Shown piece by piece: positions 1 through 8,875 of a stretch of 64,000 nucleotides of DNA. The position numbers and the translations under genes were made by a program. The stretch is from the NCBI GenBank assembly GCA_949285075.1, contig CASDXF010000002.1, forward strand, positions 44,755-108,754, in the 5' to 3' direction. Source of the stretch: an uncultured Bacteroides sp. (GTDB lineage Bacteria; Bacteroidota; Bacteroidia; Bacteroidales; Bacteroidaceae). The notes beneath the pieces were generated by a model. It had not been told where the DNA came from. It made no database searches and saw nothing but the letters and a program-made list of their open reading frames with translations. Within the stretch, counting starts at the first letter, position 1. Every line of letters starts with the position of its first letter.

Positions 1-69
1 AAGAGAATGCCGCCCAATGATGTGCCTGTAAGTGAACAGGGAGGTTTGGTAGGGAATTTTAGTTTTTAG
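1..69 (+). CDS. C-terminal end of an unidentified protein (partial)
   Basis: Frame 1 is open from the window edge to a TAG stop and encodes only the last 22 residues, ending in VGNFSF. The fragment is too short to assign to a family. It runs in the same direction as the following operon, and a promoter-like box lies between them, so it probably belongs to a separate upstream unit. It could also be a chance open frame. Confidence 0.4.
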   Translation, partial: KRMPPNDVPVSEQGGLVGNFSF

Positions 70-117
70 GAAGCTCGGTTGTTACAGTTTAGTGATGTGG
101 TTTTCCCGGAAAAATAG

Positions 118-125
118 TACTTTTG
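118..125 (+). promoter_or_regulatory. -7 box of the tsaC operon
   Basis: TACTTTTG matches the Bacteroidetes -7 consensus TAnnTTTG. No good TTTG -33 element is visible at the right distance. If used, transcription starts near 132, which excludes the most upstream in-frame ATG at 123 and favours the starts at 156 or 162. Confidence 0.5.
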
Positions 126-161
126 CACATTGTTCTCAAGATTTATTCGATTGTGATGACG

Positions 162-725
162 ATGGAAGAAGATATAAGGAAAGCCTGTCAAGTGATGAGC
201 GAGGGAGGAGTAATTCTCTATCCCACGGACACGGTATGGGGTATTGGCTGCGACGCGACCAATGAGGAAGCCGTACGTCGGGTATATGAAATAAAGAAAC
301 GTTCGGACAGCAAGGCGATGCTTGTGTTGGTAGACACTCCGGTGAAGGTTGACTTTTACGTTCAGGAGGTGCCGGATGTGGCGTGGGACTTGATAGAAAT
401 GAGCGATAAGCCTTTGACTGTCATTTATTCCGGAGCGCGTAATTTAGCTTCGAATCTGTTGGCGGAGGATGGGAGCGTGGGTATCCGCGTGACTGCCGAG
501 GAGTTTTCCCGCCGTCTCTGTCAACGTTTCCGCAAGGCGATTGTCTCTACATCCGCTAATGTGAGCGGGCAGCCGGGAGCGGCGAACTTTAGCGAAATTA
601 GCGATGAAATAAAGTCGGCGGTGGATTATGTCGTGAAGTATCGCCAAGATGATATGAGTCGGCCAAAACCTTCGAGTATCATCAAGTTGGGGAAAGGAGG
701 ACTGGTAAAGGTGATTCGTGAATAA
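162..725 (+). CDS. tsaC: L-threonylcarbamoyladenylate synthase (Sua5/YciO/YrdC family)
   Basis: This cytoplasmic enzyme makes threonylcarbamoyl-AMP from threonine, bicarbonate and ATP, the first step of tRNA t6A37 modification. The protein is about 187 residues, a single YrdC domain without the extra C-terminal Sua5 domain. Visible family signatures are YPTDTVWGIGCDA near the N-terminus, the basic KKRSDSKAM segment that lines the active site, and STSANVSGQPG. The frame is open from an ATG at 123, but that ATG overlaps the -7 box at 118-125; the start MEEDIRKACQ at 162 (or MTMEED at 156) fits the family better. It is first in an operon with the ClC gene 21 bp downstream. Confidence 0.9.
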   Translation: MEEDIRKACQVMSEGGVILYPTDTVWGIGCDATNEEAVRRVYEIKKRSDSKAMLVLVDTPVKVDFYVQEVPDVAWDLIEMSDKPLTVIYSGARNLASNLLAEDGSVGIRVTAEEFSRRLCQRFRKAIVSTSANVSGQPGAANFSEISDEIKSAVDYVVKYRQDDMSRPKPSSIIKLGKGGLVKVIRE

Positions 726-746
726 GAAGGGCGGTAGGGAAAATAT

Positions 747-2540
747 ATGGAGAAAGAGAAGCTAAGTCTGTTACAGCGTTGCATCAAGTGGCGGGAGGAG
801 AATATCAAGGAGAAGCAGTTCATATTGATACTGAGTTTTCTTGTTGGCATATTCACCGCGTTGGCTGCCTTAATTTTGAAATTCCTGATTCATGAGATAC
901 AAGATTTTCTGACGGATAACTTTGATACGACAGAGGCCAACTATCTTTACTTGGTCTATCCGGTAGTAGGTATCTTTCTGGCGGGATGGTTCGTGCGAAA
1001 TATCGTAAAGGATGATATAAGTCATGGAGTGACGAAGATCTTATACGCCATATCCCGTAGACAGGGACGTATCAAGCGTCATAATATCTGGTCGTCTACC
1101 ATCGCCAGTGCCATTACCATAGGTTTTGGCGGTTCAGTCGGGGCGGAGGCTCCGATTGTGCTTACTGGCTCCGCTATAGGCTCCAATTTGGGCAGCGTGT
1201 TCCGCATGGAACACCGTACCTTGATGTTGCTTGTCGGCTGTGGCGCGGCGGGTGCCGTGGCGGGTATCTTTAAGGCGCCTATCGCCGGTCTGGTATTTAC
1301 GCTTGAGGTCTTGATGATAGACCTTACCATGACTTCGCTGCTTCCTTTGCTTATTTCGGCGGTCACGGCGGCTACTGTATCTTATTTTACTACAGGAACG
1401 GAGGCCATGTTCCGTTTTCATCTGGATGAGCCTTTTCAGTTGGAACGGATTCCTTACGTCATATTGTTGGGAATCTTCTGTGGATTGGTTTCCCTTTACT
1501 TTACCCGTGCCATGAATACGGTCGAAGGCGTTTTCGGACGTTTGAACAATCCGTATAAGAAACTGGCTTTCGGTGGCGTGATGCTTAGCGTGCTGATTTT
1601 CCTTTTTCCGCCGCTGTACGGCGAAGGGTATGACACCATCGAGCTGCTGCTGAACGGGACTACGGTGAGCGATTGGGATACCGTGATGAATAACTCCATT
1701 TTTTATGGGCACAGCAATCTGTTGCTGATTTATTTGGCGCTGATTATATTAACAAAGGTATTTGCGTCTAGCGCAACGAACGGTGGTGGCGGATGTGGTG
1801 GTATTTTTGCGCCTTCTCTTTATCTCGGTTGTATCGCCGGGTTCATATTCTCTCATTTCAGTAATGGTTGCGGCACGTTCGCTTACTTGCCGGAAAAGAA
1901 CTTCGCCTTGTTGGGTATGGCGGGAGTGATGAGCGGCGTGATGCACGCTCCATTGACCGGAGTTTTCCTTATTGCCGAACTGACGGGAGGATATGACCTG
2001 TTTCTTCCGCTGATGATTGTATCCGTCAGTTCATACCTGACTATCATTGCGTTTGAGCCTCACAGCATTTATTCCATGCGTCTTGCCAAGAAAGGGGAGT
2101 TGCTCACTCACCATAAGGATAAAGCCGTGTTGACGCTAATGAAGGTAGAGAATGTGGTAGAGACGGATTTTGTAGAGGTGCATCCCGAAATGGACTTGGG
2201 CGAATTGGTAAAGGCGATAGCGACTTCTCATCGGAATATTTTCCCTGTAACGGATAAGAAAAACGGTGAGCTGCTCGGGGTCGTGCTGTTGGATGACATT
2301 CGGAATATCATGTTCAGGCAGGAGCTTTATCATCGGTTTACTGTGAACAGGCTGATGACTTCCGCTCCGGCGAAGATCTATGATACGGACGGTATGGAGC
2401 AGGTGATGCGCACGTTTGACGACACAAAGGCTTGGAATTTGCCGGTAGTGGACGCTGAGGGACATTATAAGGGATTTGTTTCCAAATCGAAGATATTTAA
2501 TTCGTACCGGCAGGTGTTGGTACATTTCTCTGACGAATAA
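747..2540 (+). CDS. ClC-family chloride channel/transporter with C-terminal CBS pair
   Basis: A 597-residue inner-membrane protein of the ClC family, which move chloride as channels or in exchange for protons. The selectivity and gating motifs are present: GSVGAEAP at residues 129-136, including the conserved gating glutamate (E134), then GAAGAVAGIFKAPIAG, and GGIFAPSLYLG further on. After the membrane domain come two CBS repeats in roughly residues 450-590, which in this family bind nucleotides and modulate activity. It lies between tsaC and fmt, with only 2 bp to fmt, so it is part of the housekeeping operon. Whether it is a channel or an H+/Cl- antiporter cannot be decided from sequence alone. 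Confidence 0.93.
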   Translation: MEKEKLSLLQRCIKWREENIKEKQFILILSFLVGIFTALAALILKFLIHEIQDFLTDNFDTTEANYLYLVYPVVGIFLAGWFVRNIVKDDISHGVTKILYAISRRQGRIKRHNIWSSTIASAITIGFGGSVGAEAPIVLTGSAIGSNLGSVFRMEHRTLMLLVGCGAAGAVAGIFKAPIAGLVFTLEVLMIDLTMTSLLPLLISAVTAATVSYFTTGTEAMFRFHLDEPFQLERIPYVILLGIFCGLVSLYFTRAMNTVEGVFGRLNNPYKKLAFGGVMLSVLIFLFPPLYGEGYDTIELLLNGTTVSDWDTVMNNSIFYGHSNLLLIYLALIILTKVFASSATNGGGGCGGIFAPSLYLGCIAGFIFSHFSNGCGTFAYLPEKNFALLGMAGVMSGVMHAPLTGVFLIAELTGGYDLFLPLMIVSVSSYLTIIAFEPHSIYSMRLAKKGELLTHHKDKAVLTLMKVENVVETDFVEVHPEMDLGELVKAIATSHRNIFPVTDKKNGELLGVVLLDDIRNIMFRQELYHRFTVNRLMTSAPAKIYDTDGMEQVMRTFDDTKAWNLPVVDAEGHYKGFVSKSKIFNSYRQVLVHFSDE

Positions 2541-2542
2541 TC

Positions 2543-3544
2543 ATGGGCGATATGAACAGTAATGAAAGACGGGGAGCGGACAAGGCTTCGCTCCGTATAG
2601 TATACATGGGGACTCCCGAGTTTGCGGTAGAGCCGTTGCGCCGGTTGGTGGAAGACGGCTACAATGTGGTGGGCGTAGTGACTATGCCCGATAAGCCTGC
2701 GGGCCGCGGCCATAAGATACAGTATTCGGCGGTTAAGCAATACGCTTTGGCGCAAGGGTTGCCTTTGTTGCAGCCGGAGAAATTGAAGGATGAGGGATTC
2801 TTACGGTCGCTTCGCGAATGGAAGGCGGACTTGCAGATTGTGGTGGCTTTCCGTATGCTGCCGGAGGTGGTGTGGGGAATGCCCCGCTTGGGCACCTTCA
2901 ACCTTCACGCCTCTTTGCTGCCCCAGTATAGGGGAGCCGCTCCCATCAATTGGGCCGTGATAAACGGGGAGACGGAAACGGGCGTGACGACCTTTTTCTT
3001 GAAGCATGAGATTGACACAGGGGAGATCATTCGACAGAAACACGTGCCTATAGCGGATACGGATAATGTAGGAAGTGTACATGACAAGTTAATGACGTTA
3101 GGCGGGGAATTGGTGATAGAGACGGTGGACGCTATCTTGAACGGTGAGGCGAATACTGTGCCGCAAGAGAGGATGAAAGTGGAGGGTGAACTTAAGCCGG
3201 CCCCGAAGATATTCAAGGAAACTTGCCGTATCGATTGGAATTGTCCGGTAAAGAGGGTGTATGACTTTATTCGCGGCTTGTCCCCCTATCCTGCGGCGTG
3301 GACGGAAATGTCCGGGCAGGATGGAGAAACGGTGGTAGTGAAGATTTTTGAAAGCGAGAAACTGTTCGAAACGCATCGCTTGTTGCCCGGTACGGTAGTG
3401 ACGGACGGTAAAAAGTGGCTGAAAGTGGCTGTTCCGGACGGATACGTTTCAATTCTTTCCCTGCAGCTTCCCGGAAAGAAGAGGCTAAGGACCGATGAAT
3501 TTCTTCGTGGGTATCGTATCGTCGATGGTTGCGTATTCCGTTGA
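2543..3544 (+). CDS. fmt: methionyl-tRNA formyltransferase
   Basis: Transfers a formyl group from 10-formyl-tetrahydrofolate to initiator Met-tRNA. The 333-residue protein has the usual two parts: an N-terminal formyltransferase fold with LRIVYMGTPEFAVEPL at the start and the catalytic signature FNLHASLLPQYRGAAPIN (Asn, His and the SLLP loop), and a C-terminal tRNA-binding OB-like domain beginning around residue 215. The annotated ATG follows the ClC stop by 2 bp; a second ATG three codons later is equally possible, since the first 15 or so residues are not part of the fold. Translational coupling to the ClC gene is likely. Confidence 0.96.
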   Translation: MGDMNSNERRGADKASLRIVYMGTPEFAVEPLRRLVEDGYNVVGVVTMPDKPAGRGHKIQYSAVKQYALAQGLPLLQPEKLKDEGFLRSLREWKADLQIVVAFRMLPEVVWGMPRLGTFNLHASLLPQYRGAAPINWAVINGETETGVTTFFLKHEIDTGEIIRQKHVPIADTDNVGSVHDKLMTLGGELVIETVDAILNGEANTVPQERMKVEGELKPAPKIFKETCRIDWNCPVKRVYDFIRGLSPYPAAWTEMSGQDGETVVVKIFESEKLFETHRLLPGTVVTDGKKWLKVAVPDGYVSILSLQLPGKKRLRTDEFLRGYRIVDGCVFR

Positions 3545-3603
3545 TGGGATTCACGTTCGCTTGTTCAATCAATAAATTCAAAACCTCAAAAAAAACAATA
3601 AAC

Positions 3604-4257
3604 ATGAGCTCAATTATTATTTCTCCTTCTATTCTTTCTGCTGATTTCGGCCATTTGGCTAAGGACATCGAAATGATTAACCGTAGTGAGGCGGAATGGG
3701 TGCATATCGACATCATGGACGGGGTGTTTGTGCCCAATATCTCTTTTGGATTTCCGGTGCTGAAGTATGTGGCTGAGCTGACTCGGAAGCCTCTTGACGT
3801 GCATCTGATGATTGTGAATCCGGAGAAATTCATTCCTGAGGTTAAGGCGTTGGGTGCCTATATTATGAATGTGCACTATGAGGCTTGTCCTCATTTGCAC
3901 CGGGTAGTGCAGCAAATCAAGGAGGCGGGGATGAAGCCGGCGGTTACTATCAATCCGGCGACTCCGGTCGCTATGTTGCAGGACATCATTCAGGATGTAT
4001 ATATGGTGCTTGTCATGAGTGTGAATCCCGGTTTCGGAGGGCAAAAGTTCATAGCGCATTCCGTAGAGAAGGTAAGAGAACTTCGAGATTTGATAGAGAA
4101 CAGCGGTTCGAGAGCGTTGATAGAGGTAGACGGCGGGGTGAATTTGGAGACTGGAGCTCGACTGGTAGAAGCGGGGGCGGATGCGTTAGTAGCCGGTAAC
4201 GCTGTATTTGGAGCCTCAGACCCGGAAGATATGATTAAGCGGCTACGTATGTTGTAA
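3604..4257 (+). CDS. rpe: ribulose-phosphate 3-epimerase
   Basis: Interconverts ribulose-5-phosphate and xylulose-5-phosphate in the pentose phosphate pathway. The 217-residue TIM barrel shows ISPSILSADFGHL, the metal-binding VHIDIMDGVFVPN and DVHLMI segments, and the phosphate-binding MSVNPGFGGQKF and IEVDGGVN loops. The frame is open 25 codons further upstream, overlapping the end of fmt, but the family start is the ATG at 3604, which leaves a 59-bp gap to fmt. Fourth gene of the operon. Confidence 0.96.
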   Translation: MSSIIISPSILSADFGHLAKDIEMINRSEAEWVHIDIMDGVFVPNISFGFPVLKYVAELTRKPLDVHLMIVNPEKFIPEVKALGAYIMNVHYEACPHLHRVVQQIKEAGMKPAVTINPATPVAMLQDIIQDVYMVLVMSVNPGFGGQKFIAHSVEKVRELRDLIENSGSRALIEVDGGVNLETGARLVEAGADALVAGNAVFGASDPEDMIKRLRML

Positions 4258-4269
4258 GCTGCTTTCCAA

Positions 4270-6363
4270 TTGATTTACTATAGTTTACATAAGTATCCTT
4301 ACATACGCCTGCTTATTCCGTGGATGGCGGGTGTCTTTTGTGGAGATCGCTTCTTCGACGAGAGAGACGATTCTTCCATATGCTTTTCTTTGCTTGGCTT
4401 ACTTGTTCTCCTGACCATAGGATGCTACTTCTTGCGGCGTCATTCCTTACGATGGTGTTTTGGGGTTTGTGTTGCGGCGCTTTGTTTTGTGGGAGGATGG
4501 ACGGCTGTCGGGTGGCAGTTGGAGCGAGCCGTATATGAGTTTCCTGAAGAGGAGGCCGTTTATAGGGTTCGGTTGACGGAACTTCCCGAGGCTAAAGAGC
4601 GCTCCTATCTTTGCCGGGTGATTCTGAAAGAGCGGATTGACTCGGCGACGGCTTATCCCATAGAACGGCCTGCGTTGCTTTATTTGGCGAAGGACTCTTC
4701 GGTCATGCGGTTGTGCGGTAGAGAGGAATTGTTGGTCTCTTCCCGCATTTCTCCGCCAAAAAACGGGGGAAACTTTTGCGAGTTTGATTATGAACGTTAT
4801 TTGCTGCGTAAAGGAATCTGCGGAACGGGATACGTAGCCTCAGGGCATTGGAAACGATTGCCTTTTTCTGCCTCGCCGTCGTTGCGGCAGAAGTCTGACG
4901 CCTATAGGGAAAAGCTTATCGGTCTGTTTCAGCGGTTAGGTTTTGAAGGAGATGAGTTGGCGGTGCTTTCGGCGTTGACCGTTGGTGACAAGACGGACTT
5001 GAGTGAGTCCATTGAAGAGAGTTTCTCTATTTCCGGAGCGAGTCATGTACTCGCTTTATCCGGACTGCATATCGGCCTTCTGTATGCTTTGTTTTCTTAC
5101 CTTTTCAAATGGGTTGCCGTGAGAGGCCGATGGGGCAGGCTAGTCCGTTCGCTTATTGTCTTGTCTTTACTGGGCGCTTTTGCTTTTTTCACGGGACTTT
5201 TCCCCTCCGTTGTCCGTTCTGTCTGTATGTTTTCGGTTCTGGCGATAGCGGATGTATGCGGTCGTCAATCAATCTCTATGAATACGGTAGCGGCTGTAGC
5301 GTGGTGGATGTTATTGATTTGTCCGGTCTGGATGTTTGACGTGGGCTTTCAGCTTTCGTTTTTAGCGGTAGCCGCTATTTTGTTGGTTCAACCGCTCCTT
5401 TATCGGCTTTGGCCGGTAAAGAACTGGATAGGAAAGCGTGTATGGGGATTAATTACTGTTTCTGTCGCGGCCCAATTGGGGACAGCCCCTCTCGTCTTGC
5501 TCTACTTTTCCCGGTTTTCCACGCATTTTCTTTTGACCAACTTGATTGTAGTCCCTTTGACTACTCTTATATTGTACGTTGCCGTTTTGATGCTTTTGCT
5601 GACCCCCTTTAGCTTTTTACAGGCGATTGTAGCCGGTATCTGCGATATGATGCTGAAGTTTCTGAACGCTTTTGTCCGATGGGTCGAGCGTCTGCCTTAC
5701 TCTTCCGTAGACGATGTCTGGCTTTATCAGTGGGAGGTGGCGGGTATCTATTTGTTTATCTTGTTGCTTTTGTATTATATAAGTAAGAAGCGCTTTCGCC
5801 CCTTGTTGGCGTGTTTATGCTGCTTGTTGTTGGTGGTGGCCGGACATGCGGCAGCAATCTGGACAAATCGTCCTCAGCGTAGCGTTGTCTTTTATAATGT
5901 CAACAATTGTTCGGCGGTACATTTCATCGATAGCGACGGGAGTTCATGGTTAAATTATAGGGATAGCCTGACCGATGGCAAGTCTCTCCGACGGGTGGCC
6001 GCCAATTATTGGAGAAAACTTCGCCTAGCCCCTCCGGTGGAGGTGAAGGGAGATGTTCGTGAACGTTCATTCTTCCGTGACCGGCAGATTCTGTCTTATC
6101 AGGGCTGTCGTGTAGGAATGGTGACTGATAATCGATGGAGGAATAAAGCGGCCTCGACTCCGCTTTTTCTTCACTATCTTTATGTATGTAGAGGGTATGA
6201 CGGTAATATGGAGGAACTAATGCGGGTTTTCCAAACCTCGTGTGTCGTGTTGGACGCGTCTCTTCCGGCATACCGCAAACGTGTGTTGGCGGAAGAGTGC
6301 AGGCGGAAAGGTTTACGTGCAATCTCTTTGTCCGACGAAGGTTCTGTACGTTTTTTGCTTTAA
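4270..6363 (+). CDS. comEC: ComEC/Rec2-family DNA uptake membrane protein
   Basis: A polytopic inner-membrane protein of about 697 residues related to ComEC, the channel that carries single-stranded DNA into the cytoplasm during transformation. It has an N-terminal DUF4131-like part (about residues 30-190), then the Competence domain, recognisable by SISGASHVLALSGLHIGLLYA and many hydrophobic segments up to about residue 530. The C-terminal 170 residues are soluble but show no HxHxDH metallo-beta-lactamase motif, as is common for Bacteroidetes homologues. The likely start is a TTG codon 12 bp after rpe; the first ATG in frame (4324) would cut off the conserved YPYIRLLIPW segment. Natural transformation is not proven for most Bacteroidales. 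Confidence 0.88.
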   Translation: MIYYSLHKYPYIRLLIPWMAGVFCGDRFFDERDDSSICFSLLGLLVLLTIGCYFLRRHSLRWCFGVCVAALCFVGGWTAVGWQLERAVYEFPEEEAVYRVRLTELPEAKERSYLCRVILKERIDSATAYPIERPALLYLAKDSSVMRLCGREELLVSSRISPPKNGGNFCEFDYERYLLRKGICGTGYVASGHWKRLPFSASPSLRQKSDAYREKLIGLFQRLGFEGDELAVLSALTVGDKTDLSESIEESFSISGASHVLALSGLHIGLLYALFSYLFKWVAVRGRWGRLVRSLIVLSLLGAFAFFTGLFPSVVRSVCMFSVLAIADVCGRQSISMNTVAAVAWWMLLICPVWMFDVGFQLSFLAVAAILLVQPLLYRLWPVKNWIGKRVWGLITVSVAAQLGTAPLVLLYFSRFSTHFLLTNLIVVPLTTLILYVAVLMLLLTPFSFLQAIVAGICDMMLKFLNAFVRWVERLPYSSVDDVWLYQWEVAGIYLFILLLLYYISKKRFRPLLACLCCLLLVVAGHAAAIWTNRPQRSVVFYNVNNCSAVHFIDSDGSSWLNYRDSLTDGKSLRRVAANYWRKLRLAPPVEVKGDVRERSFFRDRQILSYQGCRVGMVTDNRWRNKAASTPLFLHYLYVCRGYDGNMEELMRVFQTSCVVLDASLPAYRKRVLAEECRRKGLRAISLSDEGSVRFLL

Positions 6364-6388
6364 CTGTCCGTATTTTGTCGTACATTTG
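6354..6388 (+). promoter_or_regulatory. internal promoter before nrnA
   Basis: TTTG at 6354-6357 and TACATTTG at 6381-6388 resemble Bacteroidetes -33 and -7 elements. The 23-bp spacing is slightly longer than the usual 19-21. It lies over the end of comEC and would give nrnA its own transcript. Confidence 0.5.
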
Positions 6389-6409
6389 CACCCCTTAAAT
6401 TATGTGGTT

Positions 6410-7450
6410 ATGCTGACAAAAGTAATAGAACAGTCCAAGATAGACCATTTCACGAAATGGTTTGAGCGGGCTGACAAGGTAGTTATCGTATCTCACGTTT
6501 CTCCCGATGGAGATGCCATAGGTTCGTCGCTTGGGCTTTATCATTTCCTTGATTCTCAGGGAAAGGATGTTAACGTGATTGTACCCAACGCTTTTCCCGA
6601 TTTTTTAAAGTGGATGCCGGGTAGTAAGGATATTCTGTTGTACGACCGTTACAAGGAATTCGCCGATAAGTTGATAGCGGAAGCGGATATTATCTGCTGT
6701 CTGGATTTCAACGCCTTGAAGAGAATAGAGGGAATGGCTTGTAGCGTATCCGCCTCTCCTGCCCGTAAGGTATTGATAGACCATCATCTCTATCCGGAAG
6801 ATTTTTGCAGGATTATCATGTCTTATCCGAAAATCTCTTCCACTTCAGAATTGATATTCCGCCTGATTTGCCGTATGGGATATTTCAATGAGATTTCAAA
6901 AAGCGCGGCGGAGTGTATTTATACCGGTATGATGACGGATACGGGAGGCTTTACCTACAATTCCAACAGCCGGGACATTTACTTTATCATTAGCGAGCTG
7001 CTCTCGAAAGGCATCAACAAGGACGAAATCTATCGAAAAGTATATAACACCTATTCCGAGAGCCGTTTGCGGCTAATGGGACATGTGTTGTCTAATATGG
7101 TAGTCTATCCGGATTGCAATGCGGCTTGCATATCTTTAGCGAAGGACGAGCAAGGCAAGTTCCATTATATAAAGGGTGACAGCGAAGGCTTCGTGAACAT
7201 TCCCCTTTCCATCAAGAACGTCCGGCTCTCCTGCTTTTTGCGCGAAGATACCGAAAGGCCGATGATTAAGATTTCCTTGCGTTCCGTGGGAACTTTCCCT
7301 TGTAACCAGTTGGCTGCGGAATTCTTTAACGGGGGAGGACACTTGAACGCTTCCGGAGGCGAGTTTTACGGGACGATGAGCGAAGCGAGGGCCGTGCTTG
7401 AAAAGGCGATAGAAAAGTATAAGCCCTTGCTTACTTCGGAGGCTTCCTGA
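6410..7450 (+). CDS. nrnA: DHH/DHHA1 phosphoesterase (nanoRNase / pAp phosphatase type)
   Basis: A 346-residue cytoplasmic phosphoesterase of the NrnA type, which degrades very short RNAs and dephosphorylates 3'-phosphoadenosine 5'-phosphate. DHH-domain motifs are in order: SHVSPDGDAIGSSLG, IICCLDFN, LIDHHLYPEDF, and GMMTDTGGFTYNSN. The C-terminal DHHA1 domain ends with FNGGGHLNASGGEF, the GGGH substrate loop. The frame is open from 6242 inside comEC, but the ATG at 6410 starts right before the conserved region and just after a promoter-like box. A strong terminator hairpin follows. Confidence 0.92.
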   Translation: MLTKVIEQSKIDHFTKWFERADKVVIVSHVSPDGDAIGSSLGLYHFLDSQGKDVNVIVPNAFPDFLKWMPGSKDILLYDRYKEFADKLIAEADIICCLDFNALKRIEGMACSVSASPARKVLIDHHLYPEDFCRIIMSYPKISSTSELIFRLICRMGYFNEISKSAAECIYTGMMTDTGGFTYNSNSRDIYFIISELLSKGINKDEIYRKVYNTYSESRLRLMGHVLSNMVVYPDCNAACISLAKDEQGKFHYIKGDSEGFVNIPLSIKNVRLSCFLREDTERPMIKISLRSVGTFPCNQLAAEFFNGGGHLNASGGEFYGTMSEARAVLEKAIEKYKPLLTSEAS

Positions 7451-7481
7451 TTGTGTGTCACTCCCTTCTCCTGCTATATGA

Positions 7482-7519
7482 CAAGAGGGCTGAGGCCGCA
7501 CGCGGCCTCAGCCCTCTTG
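7482..7519. terminator. bidirectional terminator
   Basis: A perfect 17-bp stem (7482-7498 with 7503-7519) closes a 4-nt CACG loop between the convergent nrnA and thioredoxin-fold lipoprotein genes. It can end transcription from both sides, though flanking T runs are short. Confidence 0.85.
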
Positions 7520-7538
7520 CTTAAATGCGAACATAAAT

Positions 7539-8690
7539 TTAGAGCAACTCCTTGATTGTCGCGTCTAAATCCTTGACGTTCTCTCCCCGATATTTCAGTT
7601 CATTGTCGCGTCCTATCAGGAAAAACGACGGAAGCTGCTTTACATTGTAAATAGAGACGTTCGTGGAGTATATTCCGCTCTCGTCACGTACGCATATCCA
7701 CGGCAGATTAATGGCGGAGGTTTTCCAGAAATGCTCGTCGGCGTCGAGTGATACCTGATAGATTTCCAGTCCCTGTGAGGAATATCTATTGTAAAGTTCC
7801 CGCAGAGTCAGGTTATGTGGCGAGCCGGATGCGGATTGGTAGACGGTGAAGTCCAATAGCACGACTTTGCCTTTTAAGTCGCTCAGCTTATGTGTTTCTC
7901 CCTTTACGTCTCTCAATGCGATGTCAATGATTCCTGTTTCTATTATCTTGTCTTGCGGGATAGAGACTTGCGGCGCTTGCGTTTGCCTAGTGTTCTTCAT
8001 TCCTTTCATCACGATGTTGTAGAGGTTCTTGGTACGTACCGCGTTGGGGAAAAGATTGTTCATGCTGGTGGCTACTGCCGCGAAGCACTTGATGTCCTCT
8101 TTATTGTTGAACGGGTCAAAAATCAAATAGTTGTTCAGTTTCTGAAATAAGGCGAAATAGGAGGAGGCCACATTAGGAGCCTTGTATATATAGTTGCGCT
8201 TAACGTCCTCCTTGTAGCTTTCTACTAAGGCGGCTAGGCTGTCTTCGAATGTGTTGTATCCCACTTTGTTCGACTGCAATGCGGCTTGAAGGTCGTTGAC
8301 GCTTTTTTGCAGGCCTATCTGCTTCATCGTTAGCTCCTTGATTCTTTCGCTGTTTTCCGACCCCTTTACCGTGTATTTCGTGGAGAAATTGGCGTACGGC
8401 GCGTCAATCTGAATAGTCTCTATAGAGTCGACGGAGAAGTTGATGACTTTGTCCTCTATGCGCAGCCGGTAAAACTCCGGTGACTCTGGACGCGGCTGCT
8501 TGAAGGTGAAGTGTCCGTCGCCTTTCAGCTTTACGGAGTCTATCGCGACGATGCCTTCCAGTCCGGACGATTCGAGATACAGCGTTTTTCCTTCGGCGTC
8601 GGTAATGCCTCCTTCAATCTGAAATTCCGGGCCGGAGCTGCACGCTGTAATAGTGAGTGCGGCTATTGCCGCCAACTTTATCTTTCTCAT
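7539..8690 (-). CDS. DUF4369/thioredoxin-fold lipoprotein lacking the CxxC motif
   Basis: A 383-residue exported lipoprotein: signal peptide with lipobox TITACSSG, an N-terminal DUF4369-like beta domain (about residues 25-125), a helical linker, and a C-terminal TlpA/AhpC-type thioredoxin fold from about residue 255. In redox-active relatives the first strand is followed by WCxPC; here the corresponding segment reads LLDFTVYQSASGSPHN, with no cysteine. The later cis-proline region (KQLPSFFLIGRDNE) is intact, so the fold is kept but disulphide chemistry is not expected. I recall cysteine-free relatives in other Bacteroides, which suggests a binding or scaffolding role in the periplasm, but function is unknown. 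Confidence 0.85.
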   Translation of the reverse strand: MRKIKLAAIAALTITACSSGPEFQIEGGITDAEGKTLYLESSGLEGIVAIDSVKLKGDGHFTFKQPRPESPEFYRLRIEDKVINFSVDSIETIQIDAPYANFSTKYTVKGSENSERIKELTMKQIGLQKSVNDLQAALQSNKVGYNTFEDSLAALVESYKEDVKRNYIYKAPNVASSYFALFQKLNNYLIFDPFNNKEDIKCFAAVATSMNNLFPNAVRTKNLYNIVMKGMKNTRQTQAPQVSIPQDKIIETGIIDIALRDVKGETHKLSDLKGKVVLLDFTVYQSASGSPHNLTLRELYNRYSSQGLEIYQVSLDADEHFWKTSAINLPWICVRDESGIYSTNVSIYNVKQLPSFFLIGRDNELKYRGENVKDLDATIKELL

Positions 8691-8716
8691 GTCACATGCT
8701 TTTATTTATAGGGTTG

Positions 8717-8746
8717 CAAATATACGTCTTTTCGGAATTAGTCAAA
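8717..8746 (-). promoter_or_regulatory. promoter of the thioredoxin-fold lipoprotein
   Basis: On the minus strand a TTTG (8746-8743) is followed after 18 bp by TATATTTG (8724-8717), a good Bacteroidetes -33/-7 pair, about 26 bp upstream of the start codon. Confidence 0.75.
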
Positions 8747-8839
8747 ACGTTTTGTCTCCTTCTTTACTTTATTTTGAAAAAAAACGGGTTTGCGCTAACT
8801 TTTTGGTTCATTTTCTCCTGATATACAATGATAAATGTA

Positions 8840-8847
8840 TATCTTCG
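8840..8847 (+). promoter_or_regulatory. -7 box of pnp
   Basis: TATCTTCG, a common variant of the Bacteroidetes -7 box, lies 28 bp before the pnp start codon. No convincing -33 element is seen at the usual distance. Confidence 0.55.
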
Positions 8848-8875
8848 CGGGAATTTTGAATGAAAAGTATATAAA

